Shown here in pieces: positions 1-11,600 of a stretch of DNA of 64,000 nucleotides (the stretch's first letter is position 1; every line of letters starts with the position of its first letter). The notes beneath the pieces are model-generated. The model was given only the letters and a program-made list of their open reading frames with translations, was not told the origin of the DNA and made no database searches. Both the position numbers and the translations under genes were made by a program. Location of the stretch: assembly GCF_007994735.1 (NCBI RefSeq), contig NZ_VOIL01000001.1:1612001-1676000 (forward strand), given 5' to 3'. Source of the DNA: Nesterenkonia populi (GTDB taxonomy: Bacteria > Actinomycetota > Actinomycetes > Actinomycetales > Micrococcaceae).

Positions 1-996
1 ATGTCGGCTGATCCGGTGGACCCCGCCGAGCTGGAGGGCATGGCCCGCAACGCCCCGCTGACCCGTCCCCGCCCCGGCCACGCTGACTACACCGGCATGC
101 AGAAGTACGGCTTCGCCGAAGCGCGCCCAGCGTTGGAGCGGGCCTCCGCCCGGGAGACCGCCACTCGGGTGGCGCTGGGAACCGCCGCCCAGAAGTTCCT
201 CGGCGAGCTCGGCATCACCACGGTCTCCCACACCGTCGCGGTGGGCACCGTCTCATCTCCTGAGGACGCACCAGTGCCCGCGGCAGCCGATGTGGGCGCA
301 ATCGATGCTGACCCGCTGCGCTGCTGCCACCCCGAGACCTCCGAGGCGATGGTTGCCGAGGTGGACGCCGCCCACAAGGCGGGGGAGACCCTCGGCGGCG
401 TCGTCGAGGTGATCGTCGACGGGCTGCCTCCGGGCCTGGGCTCCTACGTCCACTGGGACCGGCGCCTGGACGCCCGGCTCGCCGGTGCCCTCATGGGGAT
501 CCAGGCGATCAAGGGCGTCGAGGTCGGCGACGGCTTCCGCACGGCTGCTCGCCGAGGCTCCGAGGCGCACGACGAGATCGAGCTGGACGCTGAGGGACGA
601 GCCATCCGCAGCACCAACCGGGCCGGGGGCATCGAGGGCGGCATGAGCATCGGCGATGCCCTGCGAGTGCGTGCCGGCATGAAGCCCATTGCCACCGTTC
701 CGCGCGCCCTGCGCACCGTGGACGTGGCCACCGGTGAGCCCACCACAGCCCATCACCAGCGCAGCGATGTCTGTGCGGTCCCCGCTGCCGGCGTGGTGGC
801 GGAGGCGATGGTGGCCCTGGTCATTGCTGACGCCGTCTCGGAGAAGTTCGGCGGCGACAGCCTCGCCGAGGTGCGCCGGAACCTGGAGTCCTACCGCGCG
901 AGCCTGCCCGAGCTGGGCCAGACCCCCGGTGCGGCAGGCGCCGACGGGGACCCCATGCAGGCGCCTGCCGGATTCGACGAGACATCAGCCCGCTGA
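1..996 (+). CDS. aroC: Chorismate synthase, 5'-truncated by window edge
   Basis: Chorismate synthase removes phosphate from EPSP to give chorismate, the last shikimate-pathway step; it needs reduced FMN. The 331 visible codons start inside the protein: the family is about 400 residues, and the first visible Met lies in the stretch that normally follows the N-terminal GESHG motif, so roughly the first 85-90 residues lie upstream of the window. The visible signatures are ERASARETA (residues 47-55), the glycine-rich [10 protein letters not shown] and the C-terminal [13 protein letters not shown]. It ends 5 bases before aroK, so the two are probably co-transcribed. The position-1 ATG should not be taken as the true start. 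Confidence 0.95.
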   Translation: MSADPVDPAELEGMARNAPLTRPRPGHADYTGMQKYGFAEARPALERASARETATRVALGTAAQKFLGELGITTVSHTVAVGTVSSPEDAPVPAAADVGAIDADPLRCCHPETSEAMVAEVDAAHKAGETLGGVVEVIVDGLPPGLGSYVHWDRRLDARLAGALMGIQAIKGVEVGDGFRTAARRGSEAHDEIELDAEGRAIRSTNRAGGIEGGMSIGDALRVRAGMKPIATVPRALRTVDVATGEPTTAHHQRSDVCAVPAAGVVAEAMVALVIADAVSEKFGGDSLAEVRRNLESYRASLPELGQTPGAAGADGDPMQAPAGFDETSAR

Positions 997-1001
997 TCAC
1001 T

Positions 1002-1541
1002 ATGCCTGAACAGGTGCCTGCACCGGCTCCGCCGGCACAGCCGAATGTGGTGCTCATCGGCCCCATGGCCTCCGGGAAGTCCAGTGTGGGAGCTGCGCTG
1101 GCGCGTCGGCTCAGCCGGCCCCACGTGGACTCCGACCAGTTCTTCGTGGCACGGCACGGGCCGATCCCGGAGTACTTCGCCGCTCACGGCGAAGAGGCCT
1201 TCCGGAATGCTGAGGAGCACATCGTTGCTGAACTCTTGGCGTCCCCCCGTCCCTCGGTGATCAGCCTGGGCGGCGGATCGGTGCTCTCTGAGGCCACCCG
1301 CGCTCGTCTGTGCCGACACTTTGTGGTCATGCTGGACGTCACCGAGGAGCAGGCTCTGGCCCGCATCGGGGATGCGACCACCCGCCCGATGCTCAAAGCA
1401 GACCCCGCGGCCGTCTGGAAGCGGATCTACGCTGAGCGTGAGCCGCTGTACAGGGAGTGCGCCGACCTCATCGTGGAGGCAGCGCCGCCCAACATCGAAG
1501 CTCGAGTCGATACCATCGAGAAAGAACTTCCGTCCCGCTAG
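1002..1541 (+). CDS. aroK: Shikimate kinase
   Basis: This cytoplasmic enzyme phosphorylates shikimate at the 3-hydroxyl with ATP, two steps before chorismate. The 179-residue protein has the P-loop GPMASGKSS (residues 20-28), the shikimate-binding Asp in HVDSDQ, the GGG loop at 90-92 and the lid Arg in TTRPMLK. It is slightly long because of a Pro/Ala-rich N-terminus. The ATG follows the aroC stop by 5 bases and aroB follows immediately, the usual actinobacterial aroC-aroK-aroB order. No separate promoter is apparent. Confidence 0.95.
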   Translation: MPEQVPAPAPPAQPNVVLIGPMASGKSSVGAALARRLSRPHVDSDQFFVARHGPIPEYFAAHGEEAFRNAEEHIVAELLASPRPSVISLGGGSVLSEATRARLCRHFVVMLDVTEEQALARIGDATTRPMLKADPAAVWKRIYAEREPLYRECADLIVEAAPPNIEARVDTIEKELPSR

Positions 1542-1558
1542 GAGCTGAGACCCCAAGC

Positions 1559-2788
1559 ATGAGCAATGCACCTGAGAACCCCGCTGAGGCCGTCGAGCAC
1601 GAGGACGGCCCCGGGGAGCAGGGCGCCCAGGCCGACGGCGCGCACCTGACCCACACCCCTGACTCCGAGCCCACCACCATCACCGTGGGGGAGGGCGCCG
1701 GCACCGGCGGGCAGGAGCTGGGCTACGACGTCGTCGTCGGCAACGGGCTGCTCTCCCGTCTTCCGGACATGATCGGCCCCGGCCCCGAGCGCGTCCTCAT
1801 CATCCACCCCCGTGCCCTGCGCGCCACCGGCGACGTGGTGCGCGAGGACCTGGAGAAGGCCGGCTACACCGCGATGGTCGCCGAGATCCCGGACGCGGAG
1901 GAGGGCAAGCACATTCAGGTCGCGGCCTTCTGCTGGCAGGTCCTGGGGCAGAACGACTTCACCCGATCCGACGCCATCGTGTCCGTGGGCGGCGGCGCAG
2001 TCTCGGATACGGCCGGATTCGTCGCGGCCACTTGGCTGCGCGGCGTGAAGGTCATCCACATGCCCACCACCCTGCTGGGCATGGTGGATGCCGCGATCGG
2101 CGGCAAGACCGGCATCAACACCGCCGAGGGCAAGAACCTGGTGGGCTCCTTCCATCAGCCCGCCGGTGTGCTGGCCGACCTCGACACTCTGATCACCCTG
2201 CCGCGCAACGAGCTGGTGGCTGGGCTGGCCGAGGTGGTCAAGTGCGGGCTCATCGCCGACGAACGAATCCTGGAGATCATCGAAGCCGCCCCGGACGCTG
2301 CTCAGAATCCCCACTCCGAGGAGGTGCGGGAGCTGATCACCCGGGCCATTCAGGTCAAGGTGGACGTCGTCTCCGTGGATGCCCACGAGTCAGGCGTGCG
2401 GGAGCGGATCAACTACGGGCACACCCTCGGCCACGCCATCGAGCTGGCGGAGCGGTACCAGTGGCGCCATGGGGCCGCGATCTCCGTGGGGATGGTGTTC
2501 GCTGCCGAGGTGGCTCGGAACCTCGGACGCCTGACGGACGAGGAGGTAGACCGCCACCGGGCGGTGCTGACCTCCTTGGGCCTGCCCACCACATACCGGG
2601 ACGACCGCTGGAATCAGCTCCTGGAGGGGATCCGCCGGGACAAGAAGAACCGCGGCGACACGCTCCGGTTCGTTCTGCTCAACGGCGTGGGCACGGCCTC
2701 CACCGTGGAGATCCCGGATGCTTCCATTCTCTTCGCGGCCTATCAGGAGATCGGCGAGGAGCCCGCGCAGAACACGGTCTCCCTGTAG
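1559..2788 (+). CDS. aroB: 3-dehydroquinate synthase
   Basis: AroB cyclises DAHP to 3-dehydroquinate, the second shikimate step, using NAD+ and a divalent metal. The 409-residue product has the NAD-binding GGGAVSDTAGF (from residue 144), VDAAIGGKTGIN (176-187), the conserved KCGLIADE and the metal-binding INYGHTLGHAIE. The open frame extends further upstream, but the ATG at 1559 is chosen because AGGAG lies about 13 bases before it and upstream codons overlap aroK. The first 50 residues or so are acidic and low in complexity, an extension beyond the catalytic domain. Confidence 0.95.
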   Translation: MSNAPENPAEAVEHEDGPGEQGAQADGAHLTHTPDSEPTTITVGEGAGTGGQELGYDVVVGNGLLSRLPDMIGPGPERVLIIHPRALRATGDVVREDLEKAGYTAMVAEIPDAEEGKHIQVAAFCWQVLGQNDFTRSDAIVSVGGGAVSDTAGFVAATWLRGVKVIHMPTTLLGMVDAAIGGKTGINTAEGKNLVGSFHQPAGVLADLDTLITLPRNELVAGLAEVVKCGLIADERILEIIEAAPDAAQNPHSEEVRELITRAIQVKVDVVSVDAHESGVRERINYGHTLGHAIELAERYQWRHGAAISVGMVFAAEVARNLGRLTDEEVDRHRAVLTSLGLPTTYRDDRWNQLLEGIRRDKKNRGDTLRFVLLNGVGTASTVEIPDASILFAAYQEIGEEPAQNTVSL

Positions 2789-2849
2789 GATGGCCTGCTG
2801 GTATTCGAGAATCGCGTCAAAGCACTCTGCGCAAGGCTGAGAGGAACCT

Positions 2850-3407
2850 GTGGCAAGCTCCAACGACATCAAGAACGGCTCCGTGCTGAAGCTGGAGGGC
2901 CAGCTGTGGAACACCCTGGGGTTCCAGCACGTCAAGCCCGGCAAGGGCGGCGCCTTCATCCGTACCAAGCTGAAGAACATCACCTCCGGCAAGGTCGTCG
3001 ACAAGACCTTCAACGCCGGCGCCAAGGTCGAGTTCGCCACGGTGGACCGCTCTGACTACCAGTACCTGTACCAGGACGGCGATGACTTCGTGTTCATGGA
3101 TATGCGGGACTACGACCAGATCATGGTGCCGGCCTCCGTCGTGGGTGACGCCGCGAACTTCCTGCTGGAGTCGGCCACCGCCACCATCGCCATGCACGAG
3201 GGCATCCCGCTCTACCTGGAGCTGCCCCCCTCGGTGGAGCTGCAGATCACCTACACCGAGCCGGGCGTGCAGGGCGACCGCTCCAAGGCCGGCACCAAGC
3301 CCGCCACTCTCGAGACGGGCGCGGAGATTCAGGTTCCGCTGTTCGTCGAGCAGGGAACCACTGTGAAGGTGGACACCCGCGGCGGCGAATACCTCGGCCG
3401 GGTCTGA
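2850..3407 (+). CDS. efp: Elongation factor P
   Basis: EF-P binds stalled ribosomes between P and E sites and promotes peptide-bond formation at polyproline stretches. The 185-residue length and three-domain pattern are typical. The tip loop reads VKPGKGGAF with the Lys at 32, the position modified in many bacteria. The start is GTG at 2850 behind GAGAGGAA. It sits between aroB and nusB, a common actinobacterial order; the 61-base gap after aroB leaves room for its own promoter, but none is obvious. Confidence 0.95.
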   Translation: MASSNDIKNGSVLKLEGQLWNTLGFQHVKPGKGGAFIRTKLKNITSGKVVDKTFNAGAKVEFATVDRSDYQYLYQDGDDFVFMDMRDYDQIMVPASVVGDAANFLLESATATIAMHEGIPLYLELPPSVELQITYTEPGVQGDRSKAGTKPATLETGAEIQVPLFVEQGTTVKVDTRGGEYLGRV

Positions 3408-3413
3408 TCGCCC

Positions 3414-3833
3414 TTGGCCAAGCGGAGCAAAGCACGACGCCGGGCGCTCGAGGTCCTCTTCGAGGCCGAGCAGCGCGGCATGGCGCCTGACGAGGTGCTG
3501 GCAGCCAGGACCCAGCACTCGGACCTGACAGCCAACGAGTACGTGAGCCACATCCTCGCGGGGGTTGCCGAGCATCGGGAGCAGATCGATGAGCTGCTCT
3601 CCACCTATGCGCGCGGCTGGACCCTGGAGCGGATGCCTCGGGTGGATGTGATGGCTCTGCGCATCGGCGTCTGGGAGCTTCTGCACAACTCGGAGATTCC
3701 GGACGGCGTCGCGGTGGCTGAGGCGGTGGCCCTCGTCCGGCAGCTGTCCACGGATGAGTCCCCGCAGTTCGTCAACGGCCTGCTGGGCCGCATCCAGCAG
3801 CTCAAGCCCACTCTGGTGGATGACGAAGGCTGA
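3414..3833 (+). CDS. nusB: Transcription antitermination factor NusB
   Basis: NusB binds boxA RNA with NusE (S10) and supports processive transcription of rRNA operons. The 139-residue protein has the family features: a basic N-terminus (AKRSKARRRALEVLFEAEQRG), the central TLERMPRVDVMALRIGVWEL and the C-terminal PQFVNGLLGRI. The TTG start, 6 bases after the efp stop, is the only reasonable in-frame start preserving the conserved N-terminus. It is probably translated from the efp transcript. Confidence 0.95.
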   Translation: MAKRSKARRRALEVLFEAEQRGMAPDEVLAARTQHSDLTANEYVSHILAGVAEHREQIDELLSTYARGWTLERMPRVDVMALRIGVWELLHNSEIPDGVAVAEAVALVRQLSTDESPQFVNGLLGRIQQLKPTLVDDEG

Positions 3834-3863
3834 GACTGCGATAGGCTGAGCAGCAACAGCCAG

Positions 3864-3899
3864 CTCCTTTAAGGATCGTCCTGTGAGGCGAGGAAGGAG
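3864..3899 (+). promoter_or_regulatory. PyrR-binding translational repressor hairpin of the pyr operon
   Basis: A hairpin precedes pyrR. CTCCTT (3864-3869) is complementary to AAGGAG (3894-3899), which is the pyrR ribosome-binding site 5 bases before the ATG at 3905. Between them lies TCCTGTGAGG (3879-3888), which fits the PyrR binding-loop consensus UCCNGNGAGG. PyrR bound with UMP should stabilise the hairpin and block translation. This mechanism is known in mycobacteria and differs from Bacillus transcription attenuation; its use here is inferred from the pairing. Confidence 0.75.
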
Positions 3900-3904
3900 T
3901 CAAT

Positions 3905-4471
3905 ATGGTGAGCGAATCACCTGAGACCACCCAGGTCATGGGCGCATCGGATATTGACCGTGCCCTGACCCGCATATCCCATGAGGTCGTCGAGGCCCAG
4001 CGCGGCACTGAGGGCCTCATCATCCTCGGCATTCCTCGCCGCGGAGTCCCCCTGGCGTCCCGCCTCGGAGAGCGCCTGCAGAGCATCGATCAGGGCTTCG
4101 ACGCCGCAGCGCGCACCGGCGCTCTGGACATCACGATGTACCGGGACGATCTGCGCAGCCACGGCGCGCGCACGCCGGAGCCCACCCAGGTGCCCGCAGC
4201 GGGCATTGACGGGGCCACTGTCGTCCTGGTCGACGACGTCCTCTACTCCGGCCGCACCATCCGGGCTGCCCTCGACGCGCTCTCGGACCTCGGGCGCCCT
4301 GACACAGTGCGGCTGGCGGTCCTCGTCGATCGCGGACACCGCCAGCTTCCCATCCGGGCGGACCATGTCGGGAAGAACCTCCCCACATCGCGCGAAGAGC
4401 GCGTCCACGTCCAGCTCCACGGCGTCGACGGCGTCGAGCGCGACGACGAGGCGGTGGTGATCCAGCGATGA
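3905..4471 (+). CDS. pyrR: Bifunctional pyr operon regulator / uracil phosphoribosyltransferase
   Basis: PyrR binds pyr mRNA when UMP is abundant and has weak uracil phosphoribosyltransferase activity. The 188-residue protein has the PRPP-binding signature [13 protein letters not shown] (106-118) and the [13 protein letters not shown] segment of the type-I PRTase fold. Its ATG is preceded by AAGGAG, itself part of the leader hairpin just upstream, so synthesis is probably autoregulated. The stop overlaps the pyrB start by 4 bases, indicating translational coupling. Confidence 0.95.
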   Translation: MVSESPETTQVMGASDIDRALTRISHEVVEAQRGTEGLIILGIPRRGVPLASRLGERLQSIDQGFDAAARTGALDITMYRDDLRSHGARTPEPTQVPAAGIDGATVVLVDDVLYSGRTIRAALDALSDLGRPDTVRLAVLVDRGHRQLPIRADHVGKNLPTSREERVHVQLHGVDGVERDDEAVVIQR

Positions 4472-5451
4472 GGCATCTCCTTTCCACGGCTGATCTCAGC
4501 CATCAGGACGCCCTCTCCATCCTCGACACCGCCGAGGAGATGTCCGCTGTCTCCTCCCGCGAGGTCAAGAAGCTCCCGACCCTGCGCGGCCGCACCGTGG
4601 TCAACCTCTTCTACGAGGACTCCACCCGCACCCGGGTCTCCTTCGAGGCGGCCGCCAAGCGGCTCTCCGCCGACGTCGTGAACTTCTCCGCCAAGGGATC
4701 CTCCGTCTCCAAGGGGGAGTCCCTGAAGGACACCGTCCAGACCCTGGAGGCCATGGGAGCGGACGCGGTGGTGATCCGTCACAGCGCGTCCGGCGCCGCC
4801 GCCCAGCTCGCCGCGAGCGACTGGACCGAGGCGGCCGTGGTCAACGCCGGCGACGGCACCCACGAGCACCCCACCCAGGCGCTGCTGGATGCGCTCACTC
4901 TCCGCCGTGACTGGTCAGCCGCCCACGCTGCCGGCTCCCCGCGGGGCACGGACCTCGCCGGCATGAAGGTGCTGATCGTCGGGGACGTGCTGCACTCCCG
5001 GGTGGCCCGCTCGAACATCTGGCTGCTGCGCACCCTGGGCGCCGAGGTGAGCCTCGCCGCGCCGGCCACCCTGCTGCCGCAGTCAGTCTCCAGCTGGCCC
5101 GTCACCGTCCACTACAGCCTTGACGATGCCCTTGCCGAGGGCCCCGACGCCGTGATGATGCTCCGCGTGCAGGCTGAGCGCATGGGCGGGGCATTCTTCC
5201 CGCACGCCGCCGAGTACACCCGTCGCTGGGGGCTCACCGACGAGCGGCTGGAGGTCGTCGAGACCCTCACCCTGGGGGACACCGGCAAGCCAGCTGTCAT
5301 TCTGCACCCGGGGCCCATGAACCGCGGCGTGGAGATCTCTGCGGCCGCGGCAGACTCCGACCAATCCCGCATCACCGACCAGGTGGCCCACGGCGTCTCC
5401 GTCCGGATGGCTGTGCTGCACCTGCTGCTGACAGGAGGCCACGATGCCTGA
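4468..5451 (+). CDS. pyrB: Aspartate carbamoyltransferase catalytic subunit
   Basis: PyrB joins carbamoyl phosphate and aspartate to make N-carbamoyl-aspartate. The 327-residue protein carries the carbamoyl-phosphate motif STRTR (52-56), the SKGESLKDT loop with Lys82, the HPTQ motif and the C-terminal HPGPMNRG aspartate-binding loop. No pyrI regulatory subunit is present, as expected in actinobacteria. It overlaps pyrR by 4 bases and pyrC by 8 bases. Confidence 0.96.
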   Translation: MRHLLSTADLSHQDALSILDTAEEMSAVSSREVKKLPTLRGRTVVNLFYEDSTRTRVSFEAAAKRLSADVVNFSAKGSSVSKGESLKDTVQTLEAMGADAVVIRHSASGAAAQLAASDWTEAAVVNAGDGTHEHPTQALLDALTLRRDWSAAHAAGSPRGTDLAGMKVLIVGDVLHSRVARSNIWLLRTLGAEVSLAAPATLLPQSVSSWPVTVHYSLDDALAEGPDAVMMLRVQAERMGGAFFPHAAEYTRRWGLTDERLEVVETLTLGDTGKPAVILHPGPMNRGVEISAAAADSDQSRITDQVAHGVSVRMAVLHLLLTGGHDA

Positions 5452-6787
5452 CTCGTATCTGATCGCCGGAGCCCGCCCCTACGGGGAGGAGCCCACTGAC
5501 CTGCTCATCGCCGACGGCGTGATCGCCGCCGTGGGGGAGCAGGCCCGCAGCCGGGCAGCACAGCTGGAGGGCATCACCCAGGTCGACGCCGCAGGCCAGA
5601 TCGCCCTGCCCGGGATGGTGGACCTTCACACCCACCTCAGAGAGCCCGGCCGCGAGGACGCCGAGACCGTGGAGACCGGCACCCGGGCCGCCGCCAAGGG
5701 CGGATTCACCGCCGTCCACGCCATGGCGAACTCCTTCCCCGCGGCTGACTCCGCCGGCGTCGTCGAGCAGGTCCGCCGGCTCGGGCAGGAGGCCGGCTGG
5801 GCGGAGGTGCACCCCGTCGGGGCCGTCACAGTGGGCCTGGAGGGCAAGCAGCTGGCCGAGCTCGGTGCGATGGCCTCCTCGGAGGCCCAGGTGCGCATGT
5901 TCTCCGACGACGGGCACTGTGTGGCCGACGCGCAGCTGATGCGGCGGGCCCTGGAGTACGTGAAGTCCTTCGGCGGCTTCATCGCCCAGCACGCCCAGGA
6001 CCCCAGCCTCACGTCGTGGGGGACGTCCAGCGCCGCCCAGATGAATGAGGGGGAGGTCTCAGCGATCCTCGGCCTGCCGGGCTGGCCCTCGGTGGCCGAG
6101 GAGGCGATCATCGCCCGCGACGTCCTGCTCGCCGACTACGTGGGGTCCCGGGTGCACATCTGCCACGTCTCCACCAAGGGGTCGGTGGAGATCATCCGCT
6201 GGGCCAAGGAGCGCGGCGTCAGCGTCACCGCCGAGGTCACTCCGCACCACCTGATGCTCACGGATGAGCTGGTCCGCAGCTACGATCCGGTCTACAAGGT
6301 CAACCCGCCGCTGCGCACCGAGGCCGATGTCCAGGCGCTGCGCGAAGGATTGGCGGACGGCACCCTCGACGTGATCGGCACTGACCATGCTCCTCACCCC
6401 ACTCAGGCCAAGGAATGTGAGTGGCAGCAGGCCGCCATGGGCATGACAGGCCTGGAGACCGCGCTCTCCGGGGTCCAGCACGCCATGGTGGAGACCGGTC
6501 TGATCGGCTGGCGGCGCTTCGCCGAGATCACCTCGGAGCGCCCGGCCGCCATCGGCGGGCATGCTGACCAGGGCCGGCCGCTGGATGCCGGCGAGCCCGC
6601 CCACCTGATCCTCGTCGACGCCGATGCTCGCCGCACCGTCAATCCCGAGGAGCATGCCACCAAGGGCCGCAACAGTCCCTTCCGCGGCATTGAGCTTCCG
6701 GGCCGCGTCACCGCCACCTTCCTCGGCGGGCATCCCACGATGCTCCACGGGGAGCTCGCCTCATCCCGCACCGGGAGGACCGCATGA
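5444..6787 (+). CDS. pyrC: Dihydroorotase
   Basis: PyrC cyclises carbamoyl-aspartate to dihydroorotate. The 447-residue, type-I amidohydrolase-fold protein has the zinc motif [11 protein letters not shown] (59-69, His62 and His64) and the later GTDHAPHP with the catalytic Asp. Metal-ligand His residues also appear in HICHVST and TPHHLML. ATG is inside the pyrB 3' end; its stop overlaps the next ORF by 4 bases. Confidence 0.95.
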   Translation: MPDSYLIAGARPYGEEPTDLLIADGVIAAVGEQARSRAAQLEGITQVDAAGQIALPGMVDLHTHLREPGREDAETVETGTRAAAKGGFTAVHAMANSFPAADSAGVVEQVRRLGQEAGWAEVHPVGAVTVGLEGKQLAELGAMASSEAQVRMFSDDGHCVADAQLMRRALEYVKSFGGFIAQHAQDPSLTSWGTSSAAQMNEGEVSAILGLPGWPSVAEEAIIARDVLLADYVGSRVHICHVSTKGSVEIIRWAKERGVSVTAEVTPHHLMLTDELVRSYDPVYKVNPPLRTEADVQALREGLADGTLDVIGTDHAPHPTQAKECEWQQAAMGMTGLETALSGVQHAMVETGLIGWRRFAEITSERPAAIGGHADQGRPLDAGEPAHLILVDADARRTVNPEEHATKGRNSPFRGIELPGRVTATFLGGHPTMLHGELASSRTGRTA

Positions 6788-7344
6788 GAACACTGGCTCT
6801 GGCCGCCGCGGAGGCCACTCAGCAGACCGATATGACCCCCACCTACCTCAACTATCTGTGGATCTCCGGGGCCGTCATCCTGGTTCTCTGCCTGCTGCTG
6901 TGGTGGGGGTGGCGCAGCCGCAAGCGTCGCCAGGGCGGCATCCCCGCACCCGGCGACGTTCCCGCTGAACTGGTGGAGGCCGAGCCCGTCGCCGCCGCTG
7001 AAGGGATGGTCATCGGCACAGTCAGCGCAGCCGACTACCTGGACCGCATCGCCGTTCACCAGCTCGGTCTGCGCACCGGCGGCCGCCTCGAAGTCCACAG
7101 CGCCGGCGTCGCCGTGTTCCGGGCCGGCGCCGGCAACTTCCTCATCCCCGCAGGGGATCTTCGCCATGTGCGCACCGATCGGGGCGTCGTCGGCAAATTT
7201 GTGGAGCGTGACGGCGCCGTCATCATCGGGTGGGTCCTGGGCGGCCATGAGGTCGAGACCGCTTTCCGCCCCCGCCATGCTTCAGAGGGCCAGAGCCTGC
7301 TCGACGCCCTGCACCCCAGAACAGGAGAGAACAACACCTCATGA
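6784..7344 (+). CDS. Membrane-anchored bacterial PH-like protein of the pyr operon
   Basis: The function is unknown. The 186-residue protein has an outside-in N-terminus, one strong transmembrane helix near residues 25-43 ([18 protein letters not shown]), a basic stop-transfer patch (RSRKRRQ) and a cytosolic domain of about 110 residues resembling a bacterial PH-like fold. A similar small membrane protein lies between pyrC and carA in mycobacteria (Rv1382), so the position is conserved. Its 4-base overlaps with both neighbours show it is part of the operon. No catalytic motif is visible. Confidence 0.8.
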   Translation: MRTLALAAAEATQQTDMTPTYLNYLWISGAVILVLCLLLWWGWRSRKRRQGGIPAPGDVPAELVEAEPVAAAEGMVIGTVSAADYLDRIAVHQLGLRTGGRLEVHSAGVAVFRAGAGNFLIPAGDLRHVRTDRGVVGKFVERDGAVIIGWVLGGHEVETAFRPRHASEGQSLLDALHPRTGENNTS

Positions 7345-8603
7345 GCACCGCACCCACGGCCATCCTCCTGCTCGAGGACGGCACCGCGTACCACGGGCGT
7401 GCCTACGGAGCGGAGGGGATCACCCTCGGCGAGGCCGTCTTCTCCACCGGCATGACCGGCTACCAGGAGACCCTCACCGACCCCAGCTATGCCCAGCAGA
7501 TCGTCGTGATGACCGCACCGCACATCGGAAACACCGGCATCAACGACGAGGACCCCGAATCCCGTCGCATCTGGGTGGCCGGCTACGTGGTGCGCGACGC
7601 TGCGCGCCGCCCCTCCAGCTGGCGCTCCGAGCGCAGCCTGAATGATGAGCTCGCCGCCCAGGGCATCGTGGGCATCCGCGACGTCGACACCCGGGCCATC
7701 ACCCGCCGGCTGCGCGACCAGGGATCCATGAAGGCGGGCATCTTCTCCGGCGCGGCTGCCCAGAATCCTCTGGGCGAGCTGCTGGAGCAGGTGCGCAGCC
7801 AGCCTGAGATGCTCGGCGCCCGGCTGGCGGAGGAGGTCACCGCCGAGGAGGCCTATGTCATCGAGCCCGCGAACCACGGCTGGGACAGAGAGATCGTCGG
7901 AACTGTCGCCGCCATCGACCTCGGCATCAAATCCATGACGCCCACCCGGATGGCTGAGCGCGGCCTGCGGGTGCATGTGCTTCCGGCCACCACCACCTTC
8001 GAGCAGATCGAGGACCTGGGCCCCGACGGCGTCTTCCTCTCCAACGGGCCCGGCGACCCGGCCACCGCTGCGAACCAGATCGGCCTGCTCCGGGAGGTGC
8101 TCAGCGCCCGCACCCCCTTCTTCGGCATCTGCTTCGGCAACCAGATCCTGGGCCGGGCCCTGGGCTTCGGCACCTACAAGCTGCCCTTCGGCCACCGCGG
8201 CATCAACCAGCCGGTGATGGACCACGCCACCGGCAAGGTGGAGATCACCAGCCAGAACCACGGATTCGCCGTGGACGCGCCCGCGGGGGAGACCCTGACT
8301 GCGCCGAAGTCCGAGTACGGCCGGGTGCAGGTCAGCCACAGCTCCCTGAACGACGGCGTCGTCGAAGGCCTGCGCTGCCTGGACATCCCCGCGTTCAGCG
8401 TCCAGTACCACCCGGAGGCCGCGGCGGGCCCGCACGATTCCGCCTACCTCTTCGACCGGTTCGTCGAGCTCATCACCGCCGCGAAGGCCGGTGGGACCGC
8501 CACCGGTGCGGACACGCTGCCGCCGGCCGACCGCCGTCCCAGCGCCGAGCTCGATGCCGAGAACAAAGCCACCGCGACCACAGGAGACGCCTCCCATGCC
8601 TAA
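7341..8603 (+). CDS. carA: Carbamoyl-phosphate synthase small (glutaminase) subunit
   Basis: CarA hydrolyses glutamine and passes ammonia to CarB. The 420-residue protein has the CPSase small-subunit N-domain (starting with [14 protein letters not shown]) and a class-I glutamine amidotransferase domain with nucleophile Cys in [12 protein letters not shown] and the His/Glu of [10 protein letters not shown]. The Asn in GNQ, where enterics have His, is common in actinobacterial CarA and not a defect. The last ~40 residues are a disordered Ala/Thr-rich tail. It overlaps carB by 8 bases. Confidence 0.95.
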   Translation: MSTAPTAILLLEDGTAYHGRAYGAEGITLGEAVFSTGMTGYQETLTDPSYAQQIVVMTAPHIGNTGINDEDPESRRIWVAGYVVRDAARRPSSWRSERSLNDELAAQGIVGIRDVDTRAITRRLRDQGSMKAGIFSGAAAQNPLGELLEQVRSQPEMLGARLAEEVTAEEAYVIEPANHGWDREIVGTVAAIDLGIKSMTPTRMAERGLRVHVLPATTTFEQIEDLGPDGVFLSNGPGDPATAANQIGLLREVLSARTPFFGICFGNQILGRALGFGTYKLPFGHRGINQPVMDHATGKVEITSQNHGFAVDAPAGETLTAPKSEYGRVQVSHSSLNDGVVEGLRCLDIPAFSVQYHPEAAAGPHDSAYLFDRFVELITAAKAGGTATGADTLPPADRRPSAELDAENKATATTGDASHA

Positions 8604-11600
8604 GCGCCAGGACCTCAACTCCGTGATGGTGATCGGCTCCGGCCCGATCGTCATCGGGCAGGCCGCCGAGTTCGACTACTCCGGCACCCAGGCGCTGCGC
8701 GTCCTGAGGGAGGAGGGCATCCGGGTCATCCTGGTGAACTCCAACCCGGCCACGATCATGACGGACCCGGAGTTCGCCGATGCCACCTACGTGGAGCCGA
8801 TCAGCCCCGAGGTGGTCGCCAAGATCATCGCCAAGGAGAAGCCGGATGCCCTGCTGCCCACCCTCGGCGGGCAGACCGCGCTGAACACTGCCATCGCCCT
8901 GGACAAGGACGGCACTCTCGAGCAGCACGGTGTGGAGCTCATCGGGGCCAACATCGAGGCGATCGAGCTCGGCGAGGACCGCGAGAAGTTCAAGGGCGTC
9001 GTCGCGCGCTCCGGCGCAGAGTCTGCTCGCTCGGCCATCGTGCACTCCATGGGTGAGGCGCTGGAGGCTGTGAAGGATCTGGGCTACCCCGTTGTCGTCC
9101 GTCCCTCCTTCACGATGGGCGGACTCGGCTCCGGCATGGCTTACAACGAGAAGGACCTTCACCGCATTGCGGGCGCCGGCCTCCAGTATTCGCCGACCAC
9201 TGAGGTGCTCCTGGAGGAGTCCATCCTCGGCTGGAAGGAGTATGAACTGGAGATGATGCGCGACGCGAACGACAACGTCGTCGTCGTCTGCTCCATCGAG
9301 AACCTGGACCCGGTCGGTGTGCACACCGGCGACTCCATCACCGTGGCCCCGGCCATGACGCTGACTGACCGGGAGTACCAGAAGCTGCGCGACATCGCGA
9401 TCAACGTGATCCGCGAGGTCGGCGTGGACACCGGCGGCTGCAACATTCAGTTCGCTGTGGACCCGGACACCGGCCGCGTGGTCGTCATTGAGATGAACCC
9501 GCGCGTCTCCCGCTCCTCCGCCCTGGCCTCGAAGGCCACCGGCTTCGCGATCGCCAAGATCGCCACCAAGCTGGCGGTGGGCTACACCCTGGATGAGATC
9601 CCCAACGACATCACCCAGAAGACCCCCGCGAGCTTTGAGCCCACCCTTGACTACGTGGTCGTGAAGGTGCCGCGCTTCGCCTTCGAGAAGTTCCCGGCCG
9701 CTGACCCCACGCTGACCACCACCATGAAGTCGGTGGGGGAGGCGATGGCCATCGGGCGCAGCTTCACCGAGGCCCTGCAGAAGGCGCTGCGCTCACTGGA
9801 GCAGCGCAGCAGCGAGTTCACCTTCGAGATGCCCGACGATGTCGCATCACTGCTGCAGGGCATGGCGACTCCGACCACCGACCGGCTCTACCAGGTCCAG
9901 CAGGCCCTCAACGCCGGCACTGACCCGGAGGAGGTCTACGAGATCACCAAGATCGACCGGTGGTTCCTCGACCAGATCAGCCTCATCAACGAGACCGCCG
10001 CGGAGCTCCGCGAGGCCGTCGAGATGGACAGGGCGGTGCTGAGCCTGGCCAAGCGGCACGGCTTCTCCGACGAGCAGATCGGCCGGCTGCGGCACATGGA
10101 GCCCGCTGTGGTCCGTGGTGTCCGCCACGCGCTGGGCGTGCGCCCGGTCTACAAGACAGTGGACACCTGCGCCGCCGAGTTCCCTGCCTTCACGCCCTAC
10201 CACTACTCGAGCTACGACTTCGAGAGCGAGATCGCTGAGCACCAGCGTCCCTCCGTGATCATCCTGGGCTCCGGGCCCAATCGGATCGGGCAGGGAATCG
10301 AGTTCGACTACTCCTGCGTGCATGCCACCATGGCCCTGCGCGACGCCGGCTACGAGACGGTGATGGTCAACTGCAACCCGGAGACCGTATCCACCGACTA
10401 CGACGTCTCCGACCGTCTCTACTTCGAGCCGCTCACCCTGGAGGATGTCCTTGAGATCATTCATGCCGAGGAGCGCACCGGGGGAGTCGCCGGGGTGTTC
10501 GTCCAGCTCGGCGGACAGACCCCGCTGAAGCTCGCCCAGCAGCTCGCCGACGCCGGTGTTCCGATCCTCGGCACCAGCCCTGAGGCGATCGACCTGGCGG
10601 AGGAGCGCGGGGAGTTCGACCAGGTGCTGCAGCGCGGCGGCCTGACCGCGCCGAAGAACGGCACCGCCGTCAGCTTCGAGGACGCCAAGCGGGTGGCCGA
10701 CGAGATCGGCTACCCCGTGCTTGTGCGGCCCTCCTATGTGCTGGGCGGCCGCGGCATGGAAATCGTCTATGACGAGCCCGGCCTGGCCCGGTACATCGCC
10801 AACGCCACCGAGGTGACCCCGGACCATCCGGTGCTGGTGGACCGGTTCCTCGAGGATGCCATCGAGGTCGACGTCGATGCCCTCTACGACGGCGAGCAGC
10901 TCTACCTCGGCGGCATCATGGAGCACATCGAGGAGGCGGGCATCCACTCGGGCGACTCTGCCTGCGCGCTGCCGCCCATCACCCTGGGGCCCGACGTGCT
11001 GGCCCGGGTGCGGCAGGCGACGGCCGCCATCGCCGAGGGCGTGGGAGTGCGGGGACTGATCAATATTCAGTTCGCCGTGGCATCCGACGTCCTGTATGTG
11101 ATCGAGGCCAATCCGCGCGCCTCCCGCACCGTGCCGTTCGTCTCCAAAGCCACAGGTGTGCAGCTGGCCAAGGCCGCCGCGCTGATCGGCACCGGGGTCA
11201 GGCTCTCCGACCTGCGGACCGGCTCCGGCGGCGCCCACGCGGGCCTGCTGCCCGCCGAGGGCGACGGCTCTATGCTGCCGCCGGCGGCCCCGGTGGCGGT
11301 CAAGGAGGCCGTGCTGCCCTTCGCGCGCTTCCGCACCCCTGAGGGGCGTGTGGTGGACTCCCTGCTCGGCCCGGAGATGCGCTCCACCGGTGAGGTGATG
11401 GGCATCGACAAGCACTTCGACACGGCGTTCGCCAAGTCCCAGCAAGCGGCCAACAATCCGCTGCCGGTCTCCGGCAAAGTGTTCGTCTCCGTCGCCAACC
11501 GGGACAAGCGCGGAGTCATCATGCCGGTCAAGCGCCTGGCGGACCTCGGCTTCTCCGTGGTGTCCACCGGCGGGACCGCCGACGTGCTGCGCCGCAACGG

